A stretch of DNA of 64,000 nucleotides from Sweltsa coloradensis (GCA_024449915.1 JAMZAV010001853.1:1-64000), one strand, 5' to 3'. Numbered from the stretch's first letter, positions 34,063-45,423 are shown. Numbers and translations: made by a program. Notes: generated by a model not told the origin, from the sequence alone.

Positions 34063-35190
34063 GGAAGCTTCGCAAACGCTTTTAAGGCGCGTTGTTGGAT
34101 GAGCGTAATTGTTATAAGGGATGTTTCACTGAAAATGTATGAAAACCAGGGCAACTTTGCATTATTATTGTTTAATTGTTTTTACGTTTACTTTTTATTT
34201 ATGACTACATAAATTTATTTTATGTTGATATCAATGCTAAAAGCATTAAATGAATTTTCTTGAGCGCTGCATGATTTGCAGGGAAATGGCTTACCGGTAC
34301 TGATATTAGGCCTAATCTAAGGGCGTATAGAGTGTTATTCATAGCAATTTTACTCAATTTAAAGAAGCCAAAATAACGGGTTATAAGGCTCAGGAATTCA
34401 TGTAAAATAAAATAAAACTGACCTTTAGGCTATGTTACACTCAATTACCAAAAAAACAACGTAAATAAACATTAAAATGCTATTATCTCCAAAATTTATT
34501 CCTAGCACATTTGCTACATTTTTTCTACTTCTTCTAAGTTTTTAAAGATAAAAGGATATTTCTTTTTTATATGCTCACAAGTCTTATTCTGACCAAATTC
34601 AGTGGAAACTTTTTTGATGAGATTTATAGTTTTTTAATTAAAAATAGGGGAAATATAGATTGTTACAAAAAACAACATTTTCCAACAATTCCAAATGAAA
34701 CAAAATCTATTTATCCAAACAAAACGAAAATTATAAATCCGTCTGGTAAATTTTAGATGTATTCTTTTTTAATCTAAACACCTTTCACTTATGAAAAGCC
34801 TTAGCATTATAGCAGCATCTAGCAAAATCTTAAAATTGCAATTATTAAGAGAAATAATTATTTGATTGCGCTCAAATTCACACGAATATATTAATCACAT
34901 AATTAAGGTTCTGTGAAAAAAATATCATTACATCGGATAGAATCAGTAGGTGTTATAAGTGAAGAAATATTTTAAAATGAATACAAATCGTAAAATTGCG
35001 ATTTTCATAAGAAACTAATTTTGATTGCGCTCAAATTTCACACGGAATATATTATCATTAAATTAAGAGTCTTGTGAAAAAATAATTACAATCAGATTAA
35101 GCATGTAGGTGTTATAAAGTCGAAAGAATTGTTTAAAAATCGAAAAAAAAATCGTATAATGCGATTTAATAATAGAAATTAATTTGAGGG
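34063..35190 (-). mobile_element. Helitron-like element, copy C, interrupted
   Basis: The left terminus TAGGAAGCTTCGCAAACGCT and GCGCGTTGTTGGATGAGCG is present but lacks the first C. Core units recur at 34845-35190 (GATTGCGCTCAAAT, AGGTGTTATAAGT). The 34105-34840 interval between is unrelated, so this may be one copy with an insertion or two fragments. Confidence 0.45.
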
Positions 35191-35471
35191 GCTCAGAAGC
35201 AAAAAGTGGAACCAACCCACACATGTTCTCTTCCTGATATAATTTTGAGTTAAAGTGGGAGGCAATTTAGAAAAATGTAGCTTAAAAATTTAGGATTGGA
35301 AATGCAGTCTATGCTGTCCTAACATATTAATTTAAAAAATATATAACATCTTGAAAAGTTAAAAATAATTCATAACTTCAGCAGAAATCATTCCCCAGAA
35401 TTATATATATATGAAAATATATGTGTGAGTAAAACTGCGTGTGATGATTTATAATAAAATAATATTTTATT

Positions 35472-35510
35472 ACCGACGTTTCACTAGGGTTTCACCTAGC
35501 TTTATCAAGG
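35472..35510 (-). ncRNA. Hammerhead-ribozyme-like core, decayed
   Basis: On the minus strand: TTGATAA, then a stem GCTAGG/CCTAGT closed by a TGAAAC loop, then GAAAC and GTC. This follows the hammerhead order (CUGAUGA, stem II, GAAA, stem III, GUH) reported for Penelope-like elements, but the first box has two changes from consensus, so activity is unlikely. It could be a relic or a coincidence. Confidence 0.3.
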
Positions 35511-35544
35511 TTATATAACAAAAACAATATATATATATTTATAA

Positions 35545-36338
35545 CTAGGAAAACGCTTAAGTCCCGCCGCGTTGATGGATGACCTTTTTTGTAAGAGCTT
35601 TTTTGTAAGTTTTTAGTTTGCGTAGGACCACTTTGCCTTTGCAAGTACTTTTTGATGGCATTGCAGGGGATTGTTGTCAACTTTATATTGTTACTTGTTA
35701 ATTGTATTATAAACCTAAAAAAGCACATATTAAAACCATATTCTAAGGATTTGGCAAGTTTTTTCAACTTTTTCTTTCAAAAAGCAATACATCACCAAAC
35801 CTTAATGTCCATGTAAAAAATGAACGTAGTAGCCCCACCCGTTGGTCAGAATCGGCCAAATGTCACGAAAATATCGAACTAAAAAAAATCATAAAAAAAT
35901 CGTAAAAGTACGATATTCATGAGAAATATTTCTTCAGATGTAATGTTTCTTTTGTGATTATTGAAAATTGTGTTGTCTTTGTTAAAAGTGTCAAAGTTTT
36001 TTGTTCCCACCCGGGTAATTTGAATCGAATTAAATGTTATAAAGTGTCCGAAGTAAGAGAGCTTCGCGCACGTGTGCATCCGCTGTCTCATGGTGATCAT
36101 TCCCCCCATCAAGAACCAGTGCTAGTCACAGTCACCCACAGCTTGTTTTTTTTTTTTTTTAAAGTTCAGATATTTAGAAGGGCCTCCATAAAAGTTCATC
36201 GCAATGGAGTAACGGTTTAGCCGGAATCGTGTTAACAAACAAACAATAATACAAACAGAAAGAAGAAATAAAAACATTCCGGATTTTTTCTCCAGTGTAG
36301 TTGAATGAAATCGTAGCTCTCTCGCTACGCTCATCCAA
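35545..36338 (-). mobile_element. Helitron-like element, copy E (subfamily 2)
   Basis: Starts CTAGGAAAACGCTTAAGTCC preceded by A, has GCCGCGTTGATGGATGA, and ends CTCGCTACGCTCATCCAA at 36338. The core differs from copy A: TTTGCAAGTACTTTTTGA, an AACCTTAATGTCCATGT block and CACGAAAATATCG. Near the end it returns to the family block GTTTAGCCGGAATCGTG. Length is about 794 bp. Confidence 0.6.
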
Positions 36339-36510
36339 AAATCTAATTATCCAGGACATTTTGCAGCAAAAACGCGCAAAAACCAACGTGGGAGCCAACA
36401 TCGGATGTCTAAAAACCAACTGTGACAATATGTCGTTACGCACACAAAGACGTCGGTTATCCGACTATAAACCAACCAGTCAATGGTCGTGCCACGTCGA
36501 AAATGTACCC

Positions 36511-36556
36511 CCCCCCCCCCCCCAAACCCCCCCCCCAAAAAAAAAAAAAAAAACCG
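36511..36556. repeat. C-run and A-run tract
   Basis: Two C runs of about 16 and 10 bases separated by AAA, then about 17 A. Run lengths are probably unreliable. The complementary strand could form a G-quadruplex. Confidence 0.7.
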
Positions 36557-36569
36557 ATGAAACTTAATA

Positions 36570-37022
36570 CTAGGAAAACGCTTAAGTCGAGGCGTTGTTG
36601 GCATGAGCGTTAATTGGCGCAATTGAGCTTGCCATGTGTTATGCGGATTTGCTGTTGGTTCTGTGAAAAAAAAATCATTACTCAGCCGAAATTTTTAAAA
36701 TTGAATTAAATAAAATTAAAAATGAACTAAATTTAAGTTTTTAATTAAGCGTAATTAAAAAAATTAAAAAACGTAAAAATTGCGATTTTCATGAGAAATA
36801 TTTTTGATTGCGCTCAAAAACGTGGCAGGTCTAAGTTCAGAGATTTCGGAAAGGCATCAGAAAATTTCATCTCAATTGAGTACGGTTTAGCCGGAATCGT
36901 ATGTTAACAAACACACAAAAAGCAGAAAAAAAAGAAGAAAGAAATAAAGAAAGAAAAAAAATTCGAAATTTTCCCCAGTGTAGTGAAATGGAATCTTTGC
37001 TTCGCCGCTACGGTCATCCAAC
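36570..37022 (-). mobile_element. Helitron-like element, copy D
   Basis: CTAGGAAAACGCTTAAGTCG preceded by A at the left, GGCGTTGTTGG, a shortened core, then GTTTAGCCGGAATCGT and a right end in CGCTACGGTCATCCAA. It lies 230 bp from copy E in the same orientation. Confidence 0.6.
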
Positions 37023-37084
37023 CAACGTTGGCCAACGTTAAGTATTTAGTTGAAAAATAAATGCCAGGTGTCGACCTCACCGAC

Positions 37085-38431
37085 CCAATACTATGGAGAA
37101 CCTAAGTTTGTGTTCCCGTGGGGAAGTTCAATCAATAAATTTTTGGGCCAAAACCACAGTCATTTTGAAAAGTTGGCGCCATCATTTTCATATCCGTGAT
37201 GCTTCCCTCTAGTGAGCAAAACACGGAAACTACTAGATAATGGTACATATAGCTCGATCCACGGTCTATGGTGCTGTAGACACAAGTTATACGGAAAGAC
37301 CCAACCTGTAGGGCCTTCGATCGAAAATATCCTAAGTCGGAATATTTATACAGTAAGTCACTACCAGGGGTATCTTGCAATCGAAAATGTTAGTCTTACG
37401 GTTCTACTGTAAGGGTCTCTCCGTATAATTCTGTAACCTGTTCTATCTTAATACGTAACTGAATGGGCGTACGATCTAAAGTTATCGGGTAAGACCCAAA
37501 ACTGTAGGGCCTTTCGATCGAAAATATTCCAAGTCGAACTTATTTTAAAGAAAAGACACTACCAGGGGTATCTCGCGTCGCAAAATGTTATGTCTTACGG
37601 CTCTTACTGTAAGGGTCTCTCCCGTAAATTCTGTACTGTGTCTATCTTAATTCGTATTGAATGGGTCGTACGATATAAAGTTATACGGCAAGACGCAAAC
37701 TGTAGGGGCCTTTGCGATCGAAAATTATTCCAAGTCGAATATTTATACAGTATAAGACATACAGGGGTATCTTTCAATCGAAAAATGTTATACCTTACGG
37801 TTCTACTGTAAGGGTCTCTCCGTATAATTCAGTACTTTTCTATCTTAATAGTAAACATGAATGCGCCGTCGTACGACATAAAGTTATACGTAAGACCCAA
37901 CCTGTAGGCCTCCTTTCGAACGAAAATATTCAAAGACGAAATATTTTTATGCTGTAAGACACTACCAGGGTACTTTCAATCGAAAATTTGTATGCCTTAC
38001 GGTGCTACTGCATGGGTTGTTCAATATAACAGCTACATCCAGGCCACGTTCCAAAGCATTTTTCAACGATTTGTCGGTCATTTTGCTCAAAATTTTATTA
38101 CGCTACGACCCATCCGGATAGGGTCTCTCGATCGAAAAAAGTCTACACTAGGAACCTACCAGATGTGTATTTTAGCCGAAAGTGTTATGTGCTGAGACCC
38201 CTCAAGAGAGTCTTTCAACATAACTTTCATACTTTAAAGACCCATCTGGTAGGGTCTCTCGACCTAAATCAAAAATTTATCGATGGGAGGAGTATGTGCA
38301 AAGAGGGTTAGGGACGTATCCTTCTTCGTTTTTTTTTATACCGAAAGACCCACCCAAAAAACACTCCAACTTAGGTTTTATAAACGGAGGGAGGATTAGA
38401 CCCTAAGGAGTATACGCAACGCCCGAACACA
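37085..38431 (-). repeat. Right terminal inverted repeat of the large element
   Basis: Inverted partner of 27483-28715, about 1.35 kb. AGGGTCTCTCCGTATAATTC-type units recur near 37410, 37611 and 37809 (period about 200). The inner edge carries GTTTGTGTTCCCGTGGGG near 37106. The two TIRs differ by many single-base indels. Confidence 0.8.
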
Positions 38432-38538
38432 AAATGTCCAAGCCCATCTCAAACTTGTCCTTTCCTATTCTGTCACTTAACTTTTCTACACTTGCATTCG
38501 GTCCGTTCTCGTCTTGCCCACTGTGCTCCTCAGGAATC

Positions 38539-39366
38539 CATGTGTGGCTCGTGGAGTTTAAACTTTAAAATAGGCAGGCCACAATATATTCTTAATGGAC
38601 TTGCTTGGGATACAAGGGGTCTGTGGGCGAAAAGCCCCAGCCGCCGGGAGGCGAAATTTTTTTGGCATATATATTTAGCTCCCAAGGACAGCCTTTTCAG
38701 CCATTTGAGCAAGGGAGAACGTACACATAACACAAAAATATTTTTAATTAGTTTGTTAGGGTGCAACAAGTAGTAGCGCCCTCTGAGAGCTTGCGCCCCT
38801 AGGCTAGAGCCTAGTTAGCCTATATGGTTTAATAGGGCCTGGGCACAAATTCAGTTATCTGTAAAAATGGTAATTTGTCTATATTTTTCGACTCTTAGCT
38901 TAAAGGTAAAGAAGATAATAGCAGCACACACAAATTTTTTGGTATTAAAATGCCTGTAAAAAACTGTAGGCCTCGCCTACGCTTATTTTCTTGGACACGG
39001 CGAATTACTCGATTACCCGCAAACGCAGCGCCGTAACGTTGTTTCCTTACAACAGCTCTGGGCGGACCTAAAATCTTAGCCCATCCTGCTGGAGTTCCAA
39101 CGCTTGTTGCGAGGCAAAGATTCGGCTATTTCTGACTAAAACTGAACTGCGCAGGCGCAACCTGCGTTTAGCCCGGTAGCAGGCCATGCGAGTAAGCGTT
39201 GTTCGCTGGTCCTTACCCGCGCGCGCGCGTTCAACATTGAAAAATACAAAAAAACTATTCGATTTTATGTATGTGTACCAGGACGTCCTACAACTCGATA
39301 TGTGAGTGATTGTGGCGGGAAGAGTAGGAGGGGCACAGCCCCAATCCCTTATGGTAGACGCCTCGG
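38539..39366. mobile_element. hAT-like element, copy 1
   Basis: Flanked by CAGGAATC at 38531-38538 and 39367-39374, an 8-bp target duplication as known for hAT. The right end reads GGTAGACGCCTCGG; the left end is degraded compared with the better copy at 42185-43000. Non-coding. Confidence 0.7.
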
Positions 39367-39374
39367 CAGGAATC

Positions 39375-39600
39375 TCATCTCCGCCGCCTGTATCTGACTC
39401 TCCTCCTCTATCTCCCATGTCCAGGTTCTGCTGGCATATGTAAGGATCGGTATGAATAAGTTTTATATAGTGTCATCTACAGAATGAAGGGTATTTCCCC
39501 TTCCCACACCCAGCCTTTCACTTGGTAAAAGTTACTGGCCTTTTTATTCTGATGTTAATCTCCTTTTTAATCTTTCCACTTTCCATTACTTCACTGTCCT
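39375..39600 (-). pseudogene. LINE ORF2 RT C-terminal part
   Basis: The minus strand encodes, with indels, KMTLYKTY-like and YAAETW-like segments preceded by EINIRIKRASNFYQ, the region just upstream of the C-terminal tail at 38432-38530 and 27150-27482. No catalytic motif remains. Confidence 0.6.
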
Positions 39601-40292
39601 AGATAACTAAACAATACAAGAAGATTAAACAAATACTGTACAAAACGTATGGCTTGAGGTTACAAAGTAGTCCAATACAAGTAAAAAGCTGCAAACAAAT
39701 GATGCAAAAAGATCGACAATAGAGAAAAGCCATTAGTACAGGGTAAATGACTTGGACCAGTGCAGTAACAAAAAGCAAACAAGAGAATTAAGTGACAGTA
39801 ATAAAAGTGTAGGGCCTACTGGAACAAGTAAAAGCAATACAAAATAAAGAACAAGAAGAATGTTAAAAAGTATACTATAAACCGGACACGCCTTGTCCCC
39901 TTTAAAAGCCCCACGATGGGTGTCATTTAACCGAAACACGCCTTTGAACTCTCTACCTAATGTGTTTACTGAAATGATAAACCTATCAGGGAACCTCCTC
40001 TAATTCAACACACAAACATAGACCCACCAAACCCTCCAAAATTGAGACATCAACTACGCCAAGGACTGGACACCGCTGAAGGAACATTTATGTAAAGTAG
40101 ATCCTCGTGATATTGTAATTGAAAGGTTTCAATGCAGTCCGGATTCATAGATTGGGGCTGATTCTACTTAGGGAAATTTGCGTTAATGCTACCTAGTTCA
40201 GCACTGAATTCTGTCTACGCAAAATACATGTATGATAATAAAATGATAAAGTCATATGGGGACAGAGTGGAAAAAACTAATGAAGGGGGGGG

Positions 40293-40783
40293 GTGCGCGC
40301 CAACATACCACGGTATGGGCGTAGGGAGGAATCATTTCGTGGGGTATTTGGGTAAATTTTTTATGGAAGCGTACCATCCACAACATACCGAACGCATTTG
40401 TGCATTCTTTAAAGAATTAGGCATTTTATATAACCCGGCGAGTGAAGTCGTTGACGAAGAACAAGTTGGCGATGATGATGAAGAAGCGGAACCACCCACC
40501 ACCAATTTCAAAACATAGCGGTCGAGTTCAAGGTAAGAAGGTATGAGGGTCACGGCGGCATATGAGCTCCATTGCGTCACTACTGTCATTGCCAACCAGG
40601 TGGACAACATTGACATTGCGGCTACACTCCCTACGTAGATAATTACATGAATAACATCATTATGGTTGAAAGTTTGTGTTGCGCCAACTGAAAATTAATT
40701 ATAGAATTTTGATAATACCTCTAAAAACAAGGTGACAAAATTTAAGTCATTTTCTCGGCCAACCGTATTACTATATAATTACC
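40293..40783 (+). pseudogene. Truncated Merlin element, 3' half
   Basis: Contains the C-terminal transposase segment (HPQHTERICAFFKELGILYN and the acidic tail, stop at 40516-40518) and the complete right TIR, ending at 40783. The zinc ribbon, first catalytic block and left TIR are missing because the duplication breakpoint lies inside the gene. Confidence 0.85.
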
Positions 40784-41004
40784 ATTGGTCCCCCCCATCG
40801 TTGTTTTTTACTTATTTCTTTTTACAATAACTAATTACAACTTGCGAGAAGTTGAATATGACTCGGGACAGTGAATTTGACTCACACGTTCAACGTGACT
40901 CAGGCGAGTACAGTCCATTGGAACGCGTCTCAGGCCTACATGAGAGCAGTCATCCCCGTGCGGGCTGACATTGAACGTTCACGGAAACCAAATGAACCTT
41001 TAAA

Positions 41005-41082
41005 ACCCTTTAACGTCGCTATTTTAAACAAAAGTACTTCCATTGACAGTCCTTTATATTTAAAATAGCAACGTTAAAGGTT
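41005..41082. repeat. Recurrent hairpin, copy 5
   Basis: Duplicate of the hairpin at 26397-26476. Confidence 0.75.
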
Positions 41083-41565
41083 TTGTAGGTGGAGTAATAT
41101 GTTGGGCGTAGGCCGTGTCACTCCTGGCGCAAAGTATGTAGCCGGAAAGGATGTTTTCGAGGCCTTGTTTGAAATAATTGTGTTTTCCTGACCCCATTGA
41201 AACTCAGATGGAGTAGGCTAGATGTAGGCTAGTAGTTATGATTGTCTAATGAAATGTTTTTAGGTAGGCCCTACTGAATTTTTACATTTTTGGAGGGGGT
41301 CCCGTTAATGAATTTAGTACCGGCCTACTTTATATTAAATTATTTTATATTATATTATATTTAAAATAGCAACGTTTAGTGGTAGAGTATTTTTTTGAAA
41401 AGTTGGTACCCCTACCAAAGTAAAAAATTTGTTGAAAATTTGGGGACCGGGGGGGCCCCCAACTACAAGAGTAGGCCCTACCGGCATGGCCGGGCCAACG
41501 TTGGAAAAGGGGAGGGCTAGGCCTACTTCTTTGGTTGGTAGCCCCCAACTTTAAAACTTCAAATC

Positions 41566-41652
41566 TTTAACGTCGCTATTTTAAACGAAAATCCTTTTTT
41601 GGTGAAAGTCCCTTTCTTTTAAAAATTAAAAAAGCGACGTTAAAGGTTTTTT
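41566..41652. repeat. Recurrent hairpin, copy 6
   Basis: Duplicate of the hairpin at 26958-27043. Confidence 0.75.
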
Positions 41653-41769
41653 AGGTGGGAGTATTTTAAGTGAAAAAGGAGTGGGGGCTACCAACCAAAG
41701 AAGTGCCTGGAAAAGTAATTTAGGGGGGGGGGGGCGAAATGCGTATCAGTTCAGTTCAGTTTATTAATT

Positions 41770-42176
41770 GATACATCAGGTACATTACATATCAGTAGGC
41801 CTACATTATATCTGGTCACTTACAACAATCATCATCATTATCCATCGCCGTTTCCCGCTTCTGGCAGGGGCAGGGTTTAGCATCAAAATTTTTCCACTTC
41901 CTTCTATCCTCCCACAATCGTATATCTTCCACATCTTCCCAGCTTTCTCCTCTTGTCTCCAAGTCTCCTGCTACGATGTCCTTCCATCTCTTCCTTGGTC
42001 TACCCCGTCTTCTTCTTCCTTCTTCAATCCTTCTTTCATACATTTTCTTGGGCATCCTATTTTCCCCCATTCGTATCAAATGTCCATACCATCTCAACCT
42101 TGTCCTTCCTATTCTGTCACTTAACTTTTCTACACCTAGCATTTCGGTCCGTTCTCGTCTTGCCCACTGTGCTCCT
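41770..42176 (-). pseudogene. LINE ORF2 C-terminal tail, uninterrupted copy
   Basis: Minus-strand frame MLGVEKLSDRIGRTRLRWYG, then HLIRMGENRMPKK, GRPRKRWKD and ESWEDVEDIRLWEDRRKW. It is the empty-site partner of the interrupted copy and carries a single AAATGTCC at 42078-42085. Upstream (to the right) the ORF is cut by the hAT-like element and resumes at 43009. Confidence 0.8.
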
Positions 42177-42184
42177 CAGGAATC

Positions 42185-43000
42185 CAGTGGTGGCTCGTGG
42201 AGTTTAAACTTTAAAATAGGCAGGCCACAATATATTTTAATGGACTTGCTTGGGCTACAAGGGGTCTGGGGCGAAGCCCCAGCCGCCGGAGGCGAAATTT
42301 TTTTGGCATATATATTTAGCTCCAAGACAGCCTTTTCAGCAATTTGAGCAAGGGAGAACTGTACACATAACACAAAAATATTTTTAATATTTTTTTAGGG
42401 TGCAACAAAGTAGCGCCCTCTGAGAGCTTGCGCCCCTAGGCTAGAGCCTAGTTAGCCTAATGGTTAATACGGGCCTGGGCACAAATCAGTTATCATTTAA
42501 AAATGGTAATTTGTCTATATTTTTCGACTTAGCTTAAAGTTAAAGAAGATAATAGCAGCACACACAAATTTTTTTGGTATTTAAATGCCTGTAAATAACT
42601 TGTAGGCCTAGCCTACTCTTCTTTCTTTGGACACGGCGAATTCCTCGATTACCCGCACAACGCAGCGCGTAACGTGTTTTCCTTACAACAGCTCTGGGCG
42701 GACTAAAATCTTGCCCATCCTGCTGGAGTTCCAACGCTTGTTGCGAGGCAAAGATTCGGCTATTTCTGACTAAAACTGACTGCGCAGGCGCAACTTCGTT
42801 TAGCCCGTAGCAGGCTCATTCGAGTCAAGCGTTGTTCGCTGTTTCCTTACCGCGCGCGCGCGTTCACATTGAAAATACAAACTATTCGATTTTATGTAAA
42901 TGTGTACCAGGACGTCTACAACTCGTATATGTGAGTGATTGTTGGCGGGAAGAGTAGGAGGGGCACATGCCCCAATGCCCTTATGGTAGAGCCGCCTCTG
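42185..43000. mobile_element. hAT-like element, copy 2
   Basis: 816 bp, flanked by exact CAGGAATC duplications at 42177-42184 and 43001-43008. Termini CAGTGGTGGCTCGTGG and the complement of CAGAGGCGGCTCTACC are imperfect inverted repeats with the CAG start usual for hAT. It interrupts a LINE ORF that reads on either side. No transposase coding. Confidence 0.8.
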
Positions 43001-43008
43001 CAGGAATC

Positions 43009-43240
43009 TCATCTCTGCCGCCTGTATCTGACTCTCCTCTCTATCTCCCATTGTCCAGGTTTCTGCTGCATATGTAAGGATCGGTATGAAATAAGTTTTA
43101 TATAGTGTCATCTTACACTGAATGGGTATTTCCCTATCCCACACCAGGCCTTTCACTTGGTAAAAGTTACTGGCCTTTTTATTCTGATGTTAATCTCCTT
43201 TTTAATCTTTCCACTTTCCATTACTTCACTTCCTAGATAA
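43009..43240 (-). pseudogene. LINE ORF2 RT C-terminal part
   Basis: Minus-strand frame containing VWDREIPIQCKMTLYKTYF, IPILTYAAETWTMGDREES and IQAAEMRFL, directly upstream of the tail at 41770-42176 if the hAT-like element is removed. The catalytic RT domain is absent. Confidence 0.75.
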
Positions 43241-43914
43241 CTACAACAATACAAGCAGATTAACAAATACTGTACAAAACGTATGCTTAGGTACAAAAGT
43301 AGTCAATACAAGTAAAAAGCTGCAAAAAATGATGCAAAAGATCGACAATAGAGAAAAAGCCTTAGGTACAAGGGTAAATGACTTGGACCAGTGCAGTAAC
43401 CAAAAGCAAACAAGAGAATTAAGTGACAGTAATAAAAGTGTAGGCCTACTGGAACTAATTAAAATGCAATACAAAATAAAGAACAAGAAGAATGTTAAAA
43501 GTACTACTATAACCGGACACGCCTTGCTCCCTTTAAAAGCCCCACGATGGGTGTCATTATAACCGAACACGCCTTTGAACTCTCTACCTAATGTGTTTAC
43601 TGAAATGATAAACCTATCAGGGAACCTCCTACTATTCATACACACAAACATAGACTCACCAAACCCTCCAAAATTGAGACATCAACTACGCCAAGGACTG
43701 GACACCGCTGAAAGGAACTTATTATGTAAAGTAGATCCTCGTGATATTGTAATTTGAAGGTTTCAATGCAGTCTCGGATTCATAGATTGGGCTGTATTCT
43801 CCTAGTAAATTTGCTTTAATTGCTACCTATTCAGCACTGAATTCTGTCTAGCAAATACATGTATGATAATTAAAATATAAAGTCATATGGACAGAGTGGA
43901 AAAAACTTAATGAA
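43241..43914 (+). other. Unassigned duplicated block
   Basis: Shared with 39601-40285. The plus strand has two frames (43329-43562 and 43575-43757) with non-repetitive composition, for example NREKALGTRVNDLDQCSNQ and LRQGLDTAERNLLCKVDPRD; the antisense strand is also open for 136 codons but strongly hydrophobic. I recognise no domain. It may be a decayed coding segment of an element or host gene. Confidence 0.3.
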
Positions 43915-45420
43915 GGTTGACGTTTTTACATAAGGCCTAAACAAAGCGGCATTTAATAATATGGTAAAATAGTAAAATACTCATTACTAGTCAGCTCAAG
44001 GAATTTGCATCACGCTCTCATGCCGTGGACGGTGGAAGTACAGTCCGGCTATATCCAATCAACACGCAGTGAAGATCCAGTTACGTAGTATTCTCTTGTA
44101 ATCTTGTCTTGTCCTACCACGTGGCTGACGGTCAGAAGAAATACTTGACTGGAAGTTTGCAATTCACCGAATAGTAGATTACTGAGATTTTAATGTAGTA
44201 CTTATGTAACTTGCTTAATTGGTTACGCGGGAGTATAAATCGTCTCAATAAATCGTAGGAATACACGAAATGTCCTTCAGTCAGATAGCACTTTGACAGA
44301 TATTCAAATAGTCAATAAACATCGCCATCTTTCTTTTAGGATCAATACATTCGATTTCGCTTCGATTTAAATATCGCACCAATCACAGTCAAGATCAAAG
44401 TTCATTTCCGGAAGTCACAAGGTCACGCCGGACATTCCCGAACCTTGGATCGTATCACGCCAAATTCCTAAGCATCGGCCATTTTAGAATATTGCAAATT
44501 AGACGCCCGATAAGCCAAAACGATTCATCTGATATTAATACGGGGACTTTTTAGGCATTTATTATCTTGAATAATGTTCCTCACTTAATTCTGCGTAATA
44601 TATCGCTAGGACCCGTATCCCTGAATATTATTTCATACAATATGATCTTCTCAACTTTCAACTCGGTAGCGCCCTCCGACTCAAAAAGTCATTCTTCTGA
44701 TTCGCCTGGTTAGTTTCCTTCCCGTAGATTATTTAATTCACACGCAAAATGAATTGTAAATGTTATCCCGACTGACTAATAATAACCTTCAAGGTTATTC
44801 TTTTTCCCGGCACTTGGCTTATTCCTGCAGTTTTACTGATAAGATCACTTCGATTCGCCTAGTCGACTTCGACTTTAGATTCGCTGGAATTCTTCTATAT
44901 TCATGAGTATTTTACTGTCCGATAAAAGTATGGTGCTTTGTCGCTCACAGCTCCAATTATATAACACGCTTGTAATTTCACGTTTGCTCGAAAATTAACC
45001 CGTGATTTCTATACTTTCCTTCAAGTGCGTTTTCAATGGAAATATCGCAGCTCGTTCGCTTAACTTTCGGTAACTCACTTCGACCTAACGAAATGCTTGG
45101 ACCATTCATAACTTGGCCTTTTACTTTATATCTTCGGGGTTTCTAGAACCCTATATTACTATTCTTTAGTAATCTCGCTTCACGTATCACTCAACTCACT
45201 TTACAGATATAATTGACTTATAGGACAAACTAGTGAGGCGGCACACCCGCTCACACAAAAACACTTCCTTCTGGCAAAGCGCCTGCTTTACAACTGCCCT
45301 AAACTCCCAAGATGGAGGACCACCAACCCTCATAGTGACCACCGAGAGCTCTTCAACCAATCACCGATCAGTAAACGTGAACTTTGTGGCAATAATGCGC
45401 CACTTTTCATGGCGCCATAG
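43915..45420. other. Gene-free interval
   Basis: About 1.5 kb without a credible gene or repeat match inside the window. Confidence 0.4.
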
Positions 45421-45423
45421 TAA

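Larger units (their letters stand above)
27483..38431. mobile_element. 10.95-kb foldback-type DNA element
   Basis: The ends are long inverted repeats (27483-28715 and 37085-38431) made of ~200-bp tandem units, starting GGGTCGGGGGCGTTGCG and ending CGCAACGCCCGAACACA. It is inserted in the LINE tail and flanked by a perfect 8-bp duplication, AAATGTCC, at 27475-27482 and 38432-38439. The paralogous target at 42078-42085 has one AAATGTCC and no insertion. Eight-bp duplications are known for hAT and P superfamilies, and P-superfamily Galileo has long repetitive TIRs; assignment here is open. The interior holds SINEs and Helitron-like copies but no recognisable transposase. Confidence 0.8.
38432..40285. 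repeat. Tandem duplication unit 1, right half
   Basis: Matches 42078-43914 along its length (LINE tail, hAT-like element, LINE RT part, unassigned block) and ends at the same word GAAAAAACTAATGAAGG. With 25690-27482 it makes unit 1, split by the 10.95-kb insertion. Confidence 0.8.
40286..43914. repeat. Tandem duplication unit 2, uninterrupted
   Basis: About 3.63 kb. It starts within the Merlin transposase at the same point as unit 1 (GTGCGCGCCAACATACCACG, near 25690 and 40294) and runs through hairpins, LINE tail, hAT-like element and the unassigned block to GAAAAAACTTAATGAAGG. The junction between units falls in a G run at about 40286-40292. Copies differ mainly by single-base indels. Confidence 0.85.

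Noticed and set aside
43241..43651. 136-codon hydrophobic minus-strand frame as a membrane protein
   Set aside because: Hydrophobicity is expected for the antisense of a Lys/Asn-rich sequence; no signal or family support.
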